Positions 44,601 through 52,762 of a stretch of 64,000 nucleotides of DNA are shown one piece after another. The notes beneath the pieces are model-generated. The model made no database searches and was not told the DNA's origin. It was given only the letters and a program-made list of their open reading frames with translations. Source of the DNA: Aquimarina sp. AU58 (GTDB lineage Bacteria > Bacteroidota > Bacteroidia > Flavobacteriales > Flavobacteriaceae); assembly GCF_900312745.1 (NCBI RefSeq), contig NZ_OMPD01000014.1:2914001-2978000 (forward strand). Reading direction: 5' to 3'. Each line of letters opens with the position of its first letter. Position 1 is the stretch's first letter. The translations under genes and the position numbers were made by a program.

Positions 44601-44908
44601 CCTATGGAGAAGTAGAAGATTATACCGTAAATATTAGCACTACTTTACTTTCTAAAGGAGATGAACCTTTTTTGGTAAATGATTTGGTATTGTATCCAAA
44701 TCCGATAAAAGATGGAGTGTTATTTGTAAAAAATATAAATCAAAAAAATGTATCCTTTAGAATCGTCAATTATATGGGGCAAACAGTAATGCAAGATCAA
44801 TTATCGCAAGATAAAATCAATGTAGCACGTTTATCTGACGGAATGTACTTTTTAGAGGTGAATATGGGTAACAAAACGATTACCAAAAAGTTTATCATAA
44901 CTAAGTAA
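41675..44908 (+). CDS. T9SS-secreted M14 zinc carboxypeptidase, multidomain
   Basis: 1077 residues. Signal MKKNIMLMLLVYCTISISLFAQ. An M14 domain (about 110-405) holds MYTSSMHGDEIAGYPMM (zinc His and Glu), DLNRNYPDP, the later His in LSANFHGGIELINYP and the catalytic Glu in REVTVELSNNKTPP. Next come a carboxypeptidase regulatory-like domain (GIRGVVTDASTSQPI), a fibronectin type III domain, a MAM-like jellyroll (ACTGVNSFPYTESFETGLGLWTN), another FN3 (APSVPTGLTTSS), a GEVED domain (YREYWSIWIDYNQNGTF, GEVEDYTVNI) and a type A T9SS sorting domain (LVLYPNPIKDGVLFVKN...GMYFLEVNMGNKTITKKFIIT). Exported and probably surface-bound or released, it would trim peptides outside the cell. Confidence 0.95.
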   Translation: MKKNIMLMLLVYCTISISLFAQKSNKELANEYLNLKGEVIFSFTINNKAELSTITKELAIVHFDENTNSVKVMANKSQFSSFLQKNVPFTLTSEDNIIGYRTMTSDLAIKAATFPLTAYPTYADYVTMMNDFATNNPSLCKVENIGATGEGDKSILFVKLSDNVNQNEQEPRVMYTSSMHGDEIAGYPMMLNLIDYLLGAYKNTSHPKHAEIKTLLDNNEVWINPLANPDGTYRNSANNTSVANATRGNANNVDLNRNYPDPDDGAHPDGNSYQTETVAFMNFADTKHFVLSANFHGGIELINYPWDTYAGAHPDEDYFIYVSKEYRDHCQANSPSGYFTGQNNGITNGYAWYEVQGGRQDYQIYNQKGREVTVELSNNKTPPANQLVNYWNYNREALLAFLKQINYGIRGVVTDASTSQPIQAKVTVVGRESYDSWTPTELPEGDYYRPIKAGTYDILYEAECYESLTLTGVTVADYAAVVKNVQLTPIGGVAPTGLAASNIQPTTATLNWNANSGATYDVRYRATGSSNWTTLSSNTNTINITGLTATTQYEAQVRSNCAGGASSPYSTLINFTTTDTQACTGVNSFPYTESFETGLGLWTNATGDDINWTRDSGGTSSSSTGPSSAQDGTFYLYTEASTNVTPPGSPNKTALLNSPCIDLATLSGISLEFGYHMYGSNMGSMEVLVSTDDGANYTSLWTKSGDLGNTWNQATIDLTAYAGSVIKLQFKGTTGTSFRSDMAIDNISIKSSAPDTEAPSVPTGLTTSSVTSTTIGLSWNASTDNIGVSGYEVYQGATLVTTATSTSYTVTGLTPNTSYTFSVKAKDAAGNISSSSNTASATTSDTSITYCDSKGNNVSYEYIDYVGLGGITNTTAANAGYGDFTNLIANIGTGTNTIVVSAGFANTAYREYWSIWIDYNQNGTFDAAEQIVSNLSNSSANQSFNFDVPTTAVAGNTRMRVSMKYSTASGPCDTFTYGEVEDYTVNISTTLLSKGDEPFLVNDLVLYPNPIKDGVLFVKNINQKNVSFRIVNYMGQTVMQDQLSQDKINVARLSDGMYFLEVNMGNKTITKKFIITK

Positions 44909-44924
44909 TTTTTATCTAGATAAT

Positions 44925-44961
44925 AAAAGCTTCCGGAAAATTTATTTCCGGAAGCTTTTTT
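44925..44961. terminator. Bidirectional intrinsic terminator
   Basis: AAAAGCTTCCGGAAA pairs perfectly with TTTCCGGAAGCTTTT across ATTTA, followed by T residues. Between the convergent carboxypeptidase and ABC permease genes. Confidence 0.92.
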
Positions 44962-45003
44962 GATTCAACCTGTTTGGTTTTTTGATTGAAGTATTGATTG
45001 TAT

Positions 45004-46554
45004 TTATATTCTTTTCAATTCAATATTTCTAATACTATAGCTAATGGTTAGCAATATCGCTACCAGAATAGCAATGCCAGCGAGATAGCTATATTGGCGA
45101 TGTAAGCCACCAAAATAGTCTGTAAATGGTACTGCATTAATATTGGCATAGGTGATCATAAAGAATAAGATTTCAAATAATTTCTTTCCTTTGGTCAAAA
45201 TCCCAGTTAGAACAGCAAGCGAAACAATAAAAACCCCACCTAGTATAATAGAAGTAACATACATAAAATCAAGCTGTATCATATACCTTAATAATAATGG
45301 TAAAGCAAGTAAAAGAGCCAATAGTATCCCAGATAGTATTTGAGACAACAAGAGTCTTTTAAGCGGTTGATATGAAGCAAAAGTAAAGAAGTGTGTACTA
45401 AACATTCGCTCTTTGGTTACTAATGAAGACCATCTGCTTACTTGTAAGAACCATAGTATGGGCAATATCATTTGATGGGCAATAGATAGAGGAGCAAAAC
45501 ATAACGCCAACATACCTGCAATATTTAATATCCATAACCATTTATGCCCACTTCGTATGAGTAATACAAACTCAGTTTTTATAAGAGGCAATATTTTAAA
45601 TGAGAGAGAAACTTTTGGAAGATTGGAAATATCAATATCATTATCAATTTTGGTTTGTAAGAGTGTTTTTTTATTTTTTAATTGAAAACGTTCTTTAACT
45701 TTAAATCTATGAAAAAACAGAGAGGCAAGGCCAAGTAAAAGAATTCCGAAAATGATCCATCCCATACGACTTAAAATATAACCTATGGGAAAATCTACTC
45801 CATCAAAAAGAAAATGATTAGCTTCAGATACATTTCCTAATACGAATCCAATGTTTAATCCACCTAAATCTTCATGAGTTGTAGTATTTCTTACTGTTTC
45901 TTCCATTTGAGATGTGATTATCTTAGTGCCAAATGCATCCAAATAAAAATTCTTTGAAGTATCACCAGGCTTATGCAAAGCCATTATTGAAAAAAGAAAG
46001 AAAAAAAGAATATTCTGAAGTATAGATTTTTGAATCAAAAAAACTTCAAATAGTACGGCCAGTACCGAAATGAAAAACAACGATGGAATGACAATGATAC
46101 TGTATGGAGTGATGAATTGAAGTATTTCAAAAGAAAACCCATCATTGTATAAAAAGAATAGTACAATGCTCATTATAAATATAATAAATGCTATAGTACA
46201 TAAGACTAAAAAGTTACTAATTGTTTTAGATAGTAGGTATCCAAAATTTGAAACCCTTGTAGTAGCTATGATCTGACCTACTTTACTATTGATATCATTT
46301 TTAATTGTACCGTTAACCAGGTAAAAACCAACTAAAGAAAGAAAAATACTAGTCATAAGAGCTGTTACATAACCTATCCAGGAGGAGTTATAAAAACCTA
46401 GGTAATCTCCGATTCGAATAGTGGAGTAACTCGCACCCGGAGCTGGGATAAATGAATACGCTACAGCAAGACTAATGCATAGTGTAATTAAAAAAGCATA
46501 GCTACGAGTACGTTGTAAATAATCTGATTTTATTATCGTTATAAAATTTTTCAT
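45004..46554 (-). CDS. ABC-2 type transporter permease
   Basis: 516 residues with about twelve membrane helices in two halves: AFLITLCISLAVAYSFIPAPG, WIGYVTALMTSIFLSLVGFYLVNG, IISNFLVLCTIAFIIFIMSIVLFFL and so on. A long extracytoplasmic part carries DAFGTKIITSQMEETV. Same general form as the N-terminal permease part of the 59268 protein, but without its peptidase domain. Its ATPase gene is 12 bases upstream. Substrate unknown. Probably controlled by the divergent LytS/LytTR pair at 47779. Confidence 0.88.
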   Translation of the reverse strand: MKNFITIIKSDYLQRTRSYAFLITLCISLAVAYSFIPAPGASYSTIRIGDYLGFYNSSWIGYVTALMTSIFLSLVGFYLVNGTIKNDINSKVGQIIATTRVSNFGYLLSKTISNFLVLCTIAFIIFIMSIVLFFLYNDGFSFEILQFITPYSIIVIPSLFFISVLAVLFEVFLIQKSILQNILFFFLFSIMALHKPGDTSKNFYLDAFGTKIITSQMEETVRNTTTHEDLGGLNIGFVLGNVSEANHFLFDGVDFPIGYILSRMGWIIFGILLLGLASLFFHRFKVKERFQLKNKKTLLQTKIDNDIDISNLPKVSLSFKILPLIKTEFVLLIRSGHKWLWILNIAGMLALCFAPLSIAHQMILPILWFLQVSRWSSLVTKERMFSTHFFTFASYQPLKRLLLSQILSGILLALLLALPLLLRYMIQLDFMYVTSIILGGVFIVSLAVLTGILTKGKKLFEILFFMITYANINAVPFTDYFGGLHRQYSYLAGIAILVAILLTISYSIRNIELKRI

Positions 46555-46566
46555 AAGTCGATTATG

Positions 46567-47427
46567 TTATTTTTTAGTAGTATACAGATAAGCATCCTCT
46601 AAGGTTGCTTCACATGGTGTTGCTGATTCTATTAAGGTGTCAGAGATGTATCGTACGATAACGGCCTCTTTTTTACGAATAGTATTTAATATACTATGAT
46701 GATTTTTGAAGTCGGATACTTCCTCTTTGTTCATTGTTATTTCAAATACTTTGTTTTTTACTGTATCGATAATAGTTTTTTGATTTCCCTGGCATAATAG
46801 CTGGCCTTCTTTCATTATAGCTACCTGATCCGCTATGGTATCAATATCAGAAACAATATGTGAAGACAAAATAACAATACAATCATTGGCTAATTCTGAA
46901 ATTAGATTGCGAAAACGTACACGTTCTTCCGGATCCAAACCAACAGTTGGTTCATCAAATAATAATATTTTTGGATGATTAAGTAATGCCTGGGCAATTC
47001 CGATACGTTGTTTCATTCCGCCAGAATAATTACCTATAGGTTTTTGGGCTACTTCGGTTAAGTTTAATCCTTCTAGAAGAAATGCGATTCTTTGTTTTAA
47101 TTGTGTTCCTCCGATACCTTTTAGTGCGGCCATATATTCTAAGAATTCATAAGCATTCAAGTTGGGATATACACCAAAATCTTGAGGTAGATACCCTAGT
47201 TGTTTTCGCATATAATTTGGATCTTTTACAACATTGTTCTTGTTGAGTAAAATACTTCCATTTGATGGCTTACTAATCGTAGCGATCATTTTTAATAGTG
47301 TAGATTTTCCTGCACCATTAGGACCAAGTAATCCCAAAATACCATTCTCGATATTTAAGGTATATTCTTTTAGACCATATTTATTGCTGTTGTATTTTTT
47401 GGATACGTTTTGTATATCTAGTTTCAT
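46567..47427 (-). CDS. ABC transporter ATP-binding protein
   Basis: 286-residue ABC ATPase. Walker A GLLGPNGAGKSTLL, Q-loop LPQDFGVYPNL, signature YSGGMKQRIGIAQALL, Walker B ILLFDEPTVGLDPEERVRF, and the H-loop His in SSHIVSDI. It is clearly paralogous to the ATPase at 58377 (for example both have LGYLPQxFGVYP and GLDPEER). Partner of the permease at 45004. The C-terminal extension (about 215-286) is variable in the family. Confidence 0.95.
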   Translation of the reverse strand: MKLDIQNVSKKYNSNKYGLKEYTLNIENGILGLLGPNGAGKSTLLKMIATISKPSNGSILLNKNNVVKDPNYMRKQLGYLPQDFGVYPNLNAYEFLEYMAALKGIGGTQLKQRIAFLLEGLNLTEVAQKPIGNYSGGMKQRIGIAQALLNHPKILLFDEPTVGLDPEERVRFRNLISELANDCIVILSSHIVSDIDTIADQVAIMKEGQLLCQGNQKTIIDTVKNKVFEITMNKEEVSDFKNHHSILNTIRKKEAVIVRYISDTLIESATPCEATLEDAYLYTTKK

Positions 47428-47778
47428 TTTATTATCGTTTTAGTGGTTTTGATATATTTTTTATGATTCACCTTTTTAGATTGCAACAAAAGTTTTTATC
47501 ATGCTAATAATAAATAGTACAATAAGAAGGCATAAGTTTACAATTGATTCCATGTTGATTGATTTTTGAATTAACACTTCAAAAGTGAGGGTAAGTCAAT
47601 AGATTAAAAAGAAAGAATGATCAATGTACAGGATTTAATGATCAATAGTACAAAAGGTGAGTTTGTTCCCTTCATCAGCATATTGAAGATGTTTACAATC
47701 AAAAGAACTCCTTTGATCATTAATATCTGTGTTTTAGAAGCATTTTCTAGTATTTTTGAGGACATTTAAAGAAAAAAT
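47428..47778. other. 351-bp divergent intergenic region
   Basis: No gene seen. It holds a direct-repeat pair at 47616-47646 (see separate entry) and promoter-type sequence for the ABC transporter (minus) and the LytS/LytTR pair (plus). Confidence 0.5.
47616..47646. promoter_or_regulatory. Direct repeats, candidate LytTR binding site
   Basis: AATGATCAAT occurs at 47616-47625 and 47637-47646, 21 bases apart, each followed by TACA within a few bases (GTACA / AGTACA). An inverted near-copy TTTGATCATT is at 47712-47721. LytTR regulators are known to bind pairs of short direct repeats two helical turns apart. The pair lies between the ABC genes (start 47427) and the LytS/LytTR genes (start 47779). 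Confidence 0.6.
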
Positions 47779-48756
47779 ATGTCCAAATTAGATCGATGGA
47801 TAGATAATCGTTTTGTACAGAATCTTGTAGTATGGCTTTTTACTACATTAATTCTCACGATGTCTATTCAGTCAGAAAACAGACTTCTTACTGCTGTATG
47901 GGCAACACTATATCTTATTGTCCCTGTGTATATAAACAACCTGAAAATACTACCACTATTTAACAGGAAAAATAAACTTTTGGGAATTGGACTTTTTTGT
48001 CTAAATGCTTTTTTGTTTAGTAGTATTGCTGTCTTTTTTATGAGTAAACAGTTTCAGAAATTCGAATGGTCGATGTTGTACAATCTTTTTTCTGTAATGA
48101 TTTTGGCCTTATTATTTAGCTCTGCGATAAAGATTGCAAAAGATAGTTTTACTCGTAGGCAAGAAATAAAGGATGCCGAACTAAAATTGTTAAAAGCACA
48201 ATTAAATCCACACTTTCTGTTTAATACATTAAACAATTTATACGGTTTATCTGTTGTGAATTCTGATAAATTACCAGATTTAATGTTAAAGCTTTCAGAT
48301 TTACTACGATATAGCTTATATGATACTAAAGAACAATTAGTGCCTTTGCAAAAGGAAATTCAATATTTACAAAATTATGTGTCTTTAGAACGTATACGCT
48401 TAGAAGATAAAACAGAGATAGTGTTAAGTACTTCTGGTGAAATGAGTACTTTAAATATCGCTCCAATGCTTCTGATTGTGTTTGTAGAAAATGCTTTTAA
48501 ACATTTGGGAGTATCTAAAAAAGGAGAGAGTAGAGTAGTAATTACTACTCAGATAATCGAAGACGAATTATGGTTTAGTTGTGTAAATACAGCTGATTAT
48601 AAAAGTCATAATGAATCTGATCTTGAAAAAGGGAAAAGTGGTATTGGTTTGCAAAATGCAAAAAAACGATTGACGCTGATATATCCAGACAGACATACCT
48701 TGAATATTAATAAAAAAGAAGAAGAGTTCGAAGTTCAATTAACCTTAAAACTATAA
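47779..48756 (+). CDS. LytS/YehU-family sensor histidine kinase
   Basis: 325 residues. Four short N-terminal membrane helices (VQNLVVWLFTTLILTMSI, LTAVWATLYLIVPVYI, GIGLFCLNAFLFSSIAVFFM, SVMILALLFSSAIKI), then a His_kinase domain with the phospho-His145 in LNPHFLFNTLNNLYGLSVV and an ATPase region (IAPMLLIVFVENAFKHL, GIGLQNAKKRLTLIYP). Signal probably sensed at the membrane. Stop TAA is directly followed by the regulator gene at 48757. Confidence 0.94.
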   Translation: MSKLDRWIDNRFVQNLVVWLFTTLILTMSIQSENRLLTAVWATLYLIVPVYINNLKILPLFNRKNKLLGIGLFCLNAFLFSSIAVFFMSKQFQKFEWSMLYNLFSVMILALLFSSAIKIAKDSFTRRQEIKDAELKLLKAQLNPHFLFNTLNNLYGLSVVNSDKLPDLMLKLSDLLRYSLYDTKEQLVPLQKEIQYLQNYVSLERIRLEDKTEIVLSTSGEMSTLNIAPMLLIVFVENAFKHLGVSKKGESRVVITTQIIEDELWFSCVNTADYKSHNESDLEKGKSGIGLQNAKKRLTLIYPDRHTLNINKKEEEFEVQLTLKL

Positions 48757-49470
48757 ATGGAGATTTTAAAATGCATTATTGCCGATGATGAGCCTATTGC
48801 TCGTCAGATATTAGAAAATTATATTGAGCAAATCCCTAATTTAGAAGTATTAGCATCTTGCAAAGATGCTTTTGAGGTTATGAAAATTCTTCAAAATCAA
48901 TCTGCCGATATTCTTTTTTTAGATATTAATATGCCAAAATTATCAGGTTTAAGTTTGTTAAAAACAATGCAGAAACGACCAGATGTGATTATTACAACTG
49001 CGTATCCAGAGTACGCTATTGAAGGATTTGAATTGTCGGTAACTGATTATTTATTAAAACCTTTTTCATTAGAACGTTTTATCCAGGCGGTTACAAAAAT
49101 TCAGAAAAAAAATATAACAGATACTGTAGGAATACACCTTTCAGAAAAAGAAGAGATAACAACTTCGGTTTTTGTAAAAAGCGATAAGAAATTAATTAAG
49201 GTACTTTTTAAAGATATTCAATACATAGAAGCTTATGGTAACTATATTAAAGTTTTTACCGACACTATGATTTTAACACCCAATACGTTATCAGATTTTT
49301 TTGATAAACTTCCTAAAGAAGACTTTATAAGAATTCATAAATCGTATGTTATTAATTTTAATGAATTAAAACTAATAGAAGGGAACCAGTTAATACTTAA
49401 TAATGCTACTACTTTACCTATTGGTAAATCCTATCGAAAATTGGTTTTAGACAAAATAGATGGGATGTAG
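48757..49470 (+). CDS. LytTR-family response regulator
   Basis: 237 residues. Receiver domain with the acidic pair in IIADDEPIARQIL, phospho-acceptor Asp56 in LFLDINMPKLSG and the Lys of LLKPFSLERF. C-terminal LytTR domain (about 140-237): FVKSDKKLIKVLFKDIQYIEAYGNYIKVFT, FIRIHKSYVINFNELKLIEGNQLIL. Start is the base after the kinase stop. Likely activator or repressor of the divergent ABC genes and of itself. Confidence 0.95.
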   Translation: MEILKCIIADDEPIARQILENYIEQIPNLEVLASCKDAFEVMKILQNQSADILFLDINMPKLSGLSLLKTMQKRPDVIITTAYPEYAIEGFELSVTDYLLKPFSLERFIQAVTKIQKKNITDTVGIHLSEKEEITTSVFVKSDKKLIKVLFKDIQYIEAYGNYIKVFTDTMILTPNTLSDFFDKLPKEDFIRIHKSYVINFNELKLIEGNQLILNNATTLPIGKSYRKLVLDKIDGM

Positions 49471-49475
49471 AATAA

Positions 49476-50585
49476 TTATTTAATACTAAACTTTATTTTA
49501 TGCGTTTTAGGCAAACGGTGAGATATAGTATCGGTAATTTCACTGTCGAATAACCTGTCTAAATTGTTTCCTGCTAAATCTTCAATATGATTGTCGAATA
49601 AAATATTATAACTTCCTTTTTCCCAAGGATATAATGGTGTAAAAGACAAGGTTGATTCATGATTAATAAGTTGCCAATTTCCATCAATTTTTCCCCCTTT
49701 TGCATTTACAACGATAATACTGTTTTGCGTACTACCATAATCTAAAGACTCATGACATGAAATTAATACATGTGATTTAGAATTTACTTTTGGGGACTGT
49801 ATTTTCCATGAGTTAACATCGGGTTTTACACGATCGTCATTAGTAATTTGAAATGAGTGTGTAAAATTGTCCTGCATAGATATTCCATTTTTGTCCTTCA
49901 ACTTTTTTAAAACTACGAGTTTATATGCGTTTTCATTTTTAAAAACCGGACCTAATTGCCTATTGGGGATTAAATCTCGTTTTTGACGCCCAGGTTCTAT
50001 CCAAATGGTTAGTAGTTTTCCCTGATCACTAATGAGCGCATTCTCTAACGATAAAGCAGCTCTGGGTAATGTATCTCCTGTAGTATTTATGAATCGAATA
50101 TGATCATAAATATGAGTTTCGTTGATAGGATGAGAGAATTGAATATACCATTTTAAAAGGTTGGAAGGAAGAGTTTTTGCTGAAGGGTAAATCGACGTTA
50201 CAGAAAGATATTTGTATTCTTCAGGAATATCAAGTGTGAAATATTCTACCGTATCACCATATACTAATGTATATTTTTGATTCCATCCAAAGGGTATTAA
50301 CGGAGTAAAATGTAGCAATGTTTTTTCCTCGATGAGTTTACCCAACACCGGATTTACATTAGAAAGCTCGTCTTTAGGAACCTCACCTCTATAGATATGT
50401 AAATTTCCCGATGTTTTTACATCTTTTTTTACAGTAATATATTCTTTATTAAAAGTAAATTCTGGAGATGTTTGAGAATAGATCTCCAGAACAGTAAAGA
50501 ATATTATTAAAACGAAAAGTATCGAGTTTTTCACTTTACTAACAGATAATATAAACCATAGCAGTGCTATTATTTCTCGAGCCAC
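49476..50585 (-). CDS. Exported protein with Ig-like (SbsA-type) domains
   Basis: 369 residues. The frame starts at ATG 50585 inside the upstream gene; a GTG at 50534 (VKNSILFVLIIFFTVLEIYSQ) starts a better signal peptide and may be the real start. The mature part reads as three beta-sandwich units with SbsA/Big-like patterns: TPLIPFGWNQKYTLVYGDTVEYF, LKWYIQFSHPINETHIYDHIRFI, and LSFTPLYPWEKGSYNILFDNHIEDLAGNNLDRLFD. I recognise no catalytic motif. It overlaps its upstream neighbour by 16 bases and probably forms one operon with it under the AraC-type regulator at 51869. Confidence 0.75.
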   Translation of the reverse strand: MAREIIALLWFILSVSKVKNSILFVLIIFFTVLEIYSQTSPEFTFNKEYITVKKDVKTSGNLHIYRGEVPKDELSNVNPVLGKLIEEKTLLHFTPLIPFGWNQKYTLVYGDTVEYFTLDIPEEYKYLSVTSIYPSAKTLPSNLLKWYIQFSHPINETHIYDHIRFINTTGDTLPRAALSLENALISDQGKLLTIWIEPGRQKRDLIPNRQLGPVFKNENAYKLVVLKKLKDKNGISMQDNFTHSFQITNDDRVKPDVNSWKIQSPKVNSKSHVLISCHESLDYGSTQNSIIVVNAKGGKIDGNWQLINHESTLSFTPLYPWEKGSYNILFDNHIEDLAGNNLDRLFDSEITDTISHRLPKTHKIKFSIK

Positions 50586-51682
50586 CAGCTATTTCCTTTT
50601 TTTAGAGTAAGGTTTCCACTAGATTCTCTTTGAACGATAAGAAAACCAGTGCCTCCAAATTTGTCTAACTGTTGTACATTAACATAAGGCAGGTTTACAT
50701 AACTTACTCCTTCTGCAGCTCCTTTTTTAACGACGGGAGTAGTAAGAGAACCATTGTAGGACTCAAGGTCAGTAAATTCCATTTTCATAAGAGGTCTGTT
50801 ATTATTGGCTATAAGTAAGTATCGTTGTCCACCATTTTTGATTTCTACCATATCTACAGGACTGTTACCACTTCCTAATTCTGCAATGGTTCTACCTTTA
50901 TTATGTTCTCCGGGTTTAATGTTATTCATAGGAAAAATAACAAGAGGAGTACAGGTATAGCCAGCGATGATATGGGAGCTACCTTTTATTTTGGTGGGGA
51001 TAAATGCTTTTATAGGAGCATGAGTTTCATATTGACCGTGCGCAGCATGATAAATCTCTAATGAACCATAATCTTGTTTATCTGTAAAAGGAAAATCAAC
51101 CGATCTAAAAGTAGAAGCAAATTCTTTATTACTTAAACCAGAAAGCAATACTTTACCAGAAGTATATTTGATATCTGCAACTGCCCACTTACGAAGTTTT
51201 CGACCTCGTTTATCCTTCGCTTCTTTATTTACAGGATCGATTAATGAAGTTTTGCTATGAGATATATTATCTAGAGAAACTTTTTTTAATGTATTATGCT
51301 CTACACGAAACAATACCACATTACCCGAACTATGATGAACAGAGAGGTAAATATTATCATTTTCTGGATTAACTGCCATATCTGTGATTTGTATTTGATC
51401 GATAGCAGAGCCCAACATATCGGCAATTAATTTATCAAGAAAATCAATCTTCACTGCGCTATTATCAACTTTTGGATGAGTACTTAGGTCTATTGCAACA
51501 ATTTGTGCAGATTTACTATCACCAATAAACAAAATACCTTCTGGTCCAAAGGTCATCGAATTGATAGAAGAAATACCGGGATCACCGGTTTTAAAATCAA
51601 CTTTTAAAGAAGAATTAGCAAAGATAGGATTTTCTAAAAAAGAAAGGATCAATAAAAGAACGAACGTTATTAATGTTTTCAT
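50570..51682 (-). CDS. Exported beta-propeller-like protein
   Basis: 370 residues. Signal MKTLITFVLLLILSFLENPIFANS. The rest shows repeating beta-strand blades with conserved small phrases: SINSMTFGPEGILFIGDSKSAQIVAIDLS, ITDMAVNPENDNIYLSVHH, NSPVDMVEIKNGGQRYLLIANNNRP, and a final QLDKFGGTGFLIVQ. It looks like a six-bladed propeller of the NHL/SMP-30 type, usually in protein or sugar binding or lactone chemistry, but no catalytic set is seen. First gene of a two-gene operon. Confidence 0.75.
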   Translation of the reverse strand: MKTLITFVLLLILSFLENPIFANSSLKVDFKTGDPGISSINSMTFGPEGILFIGDSKSAQIVAIDLSTHPKVDNSAVKIDFLDKLIADMLGSAIDQIQITDMAVNPENDNIYLSVHHSSGNVVLFRVEHNTLKKVSLDNISHSKTSLIDPVNKEAKDKRGRKLRKWAVADIKYTSGKVLLSGLSNKEFASTFRSVDFPFTDKQDYGSLEIYHAAHGQYETHAPIKAFIPTKIKGSSHIIAGYTCTPLVIFPMNNIKPGEHNKGRTIAELGSGNSPVDMVEIKNGGQRYLLIANNNRPLMKMEFTDLESYNGSLTTPVVKKGAAEGVSYVNLPYVNVQQLDKFGGTGFLIVQRESSGNLTLKKGNSWWLEK

Positions 51683-51701
51683 AATGATTGATTTATAGAA
51701 T

Positions 51702-51830
51702 GATCAAAGTTCCTAAATGTAGGAAAAAAGTACTATGCCTACAGTTAAAGAAATGCCAATATGAATTGTAATTTTTTAAACTACTTTAATGGCATTATTT
51801 TTGTTTTTATACAATTTAGGAACTTTGATC
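51702..51830. promoter_or_regulatory. Paired 17-bp element in a divergent promoter region
   Basis: ATTTAGGAACTTTGATC is at 51814-51830 and its exact reverse complement at 51702-51718. Each copy points towards the nearer gene: the minus copy 20 bases before the 51682 start, the plus copy 38 bases before the 51869 start. AATGCCA (51752-51758) and TGGCATT (51790-51796) also form an inverted repeat between them. Confidence 0.6.
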
Positions 51831-51868
51831 TTTTAGAAAGAAAGATTCTTTTTTTAGAGTGGTACAAT

Positions 51869-52657
51869 ATGATTGCATTAAGAAGTAAGGAGTTTTTGGG
51901 AAAAACAACAGAACAATTTTCTTTTGGAAATTATGATATTTCTATGGTAAAATACCATAAACCGGTTTCAGAAGATTGGCATTCTCATGAAAAATATCAC
52001 CTTTCTTTGGTTTTGCAAGGCGGTAACTTAGAATCTCGAAAGGGAAAGGATATTCAAATTTTTCCAGGAAGCATTGTGTTGTATGATAAGCTAGAGGTGC
52101 ATCGTAATAGGCATACTGCATTTCCTTCTGAGAATTTAAATATAGAAATCGATGATTCTTTTTTTATGAAAAATGAACTGTCAACTTCGGATTTTAGGAC
52201 TTCGATTCTTAAAGATACTGTAGTTCAGTTTCAACTACTAAAAATATATAAGGAATTAAAGATCGATGATGCATCTTCTTCAGATTCGATTCATTCGTCA
52301 TTACTTACATTATTTTCTGGATATAATAAAATGACCGATTATAAACCTATATGGGTCGATACTATTCGAGAATTGTTATGCGATAGATGGGATGAATTTA
52401 TTACCCTAAAAGAGTTATCAGAAAAAGTACAGATACATCCGGTTACAATTTCCAGATACTTTTCAAAATATTTTAATTGTACGTTGGGAGAGTATATGCG
52501 TAGGATTAAAATAGAAAAGGCAATTTTGTTTTTAAAACATACAAACAAATCGCTTACCGAAATTACATTCCTCTGTGGTTTTTCTGACCAAAGTCACTTT
52601 TCTAAAACTTTTAAACTTTGTACAGGGTTCAAACCCAATGAATTTAGGCGAATATAG
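51869..52657 (+). CDS. AraC-family transcriptional regulator
   Basis: 262 residues from the ATG at 51869 (MIALRSKEFLGKTTEQFSFGNYDIS). The frame is open back to 51761, but that region is the divergent promoter. N-terminal cupin-like sensing domain (VKYHKPVSEDWHSHEKYHLSLVLQGGNLE) and C-terminal HTH pair: LKELSEKVQIHPVTISRYFSKYFNCTLGEYMRRIKIEKA and LTEITFLCGFSDQSHFSKTFKLCTGFKPNEFRRI. Divergent from the exported-protein operon; the shared 17-bp elements suggest it controls both. Confidence 0.9.
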   Translation: MIALRSKEFLGKTTEQFSFGNYDISMVKYHKPVSEDWHSHEKYHLSLVLQGGNLESRKGKDIQIFPGSIVLYDKLEVHRNRHTAFPSENLNIEIDDSFFMKNELSTSDFRTSILKDTVVQFQLLKIYKELKIDDASSSDSIHSSLLTLFSGYNKMTDYKPIWVDTIRELLCDRWDEFITLKELSEKVQIHPVTISRYFSKYFNCTLGEYMRRIKIEKAILFLKHTNKSLTEITFLCGFSDQSHFSKTFKLCTGFKPNEFRRI

Positions 52658-52762
52658 AGAAATGTGCTCTTGAGGTTAATTTCATTCTATTTTTCATGGA
52701 TTTTTCTTTATTAATTTACACTAGGTAAAAATCACTTGCCAATAATTAATAATTCAACTTTC

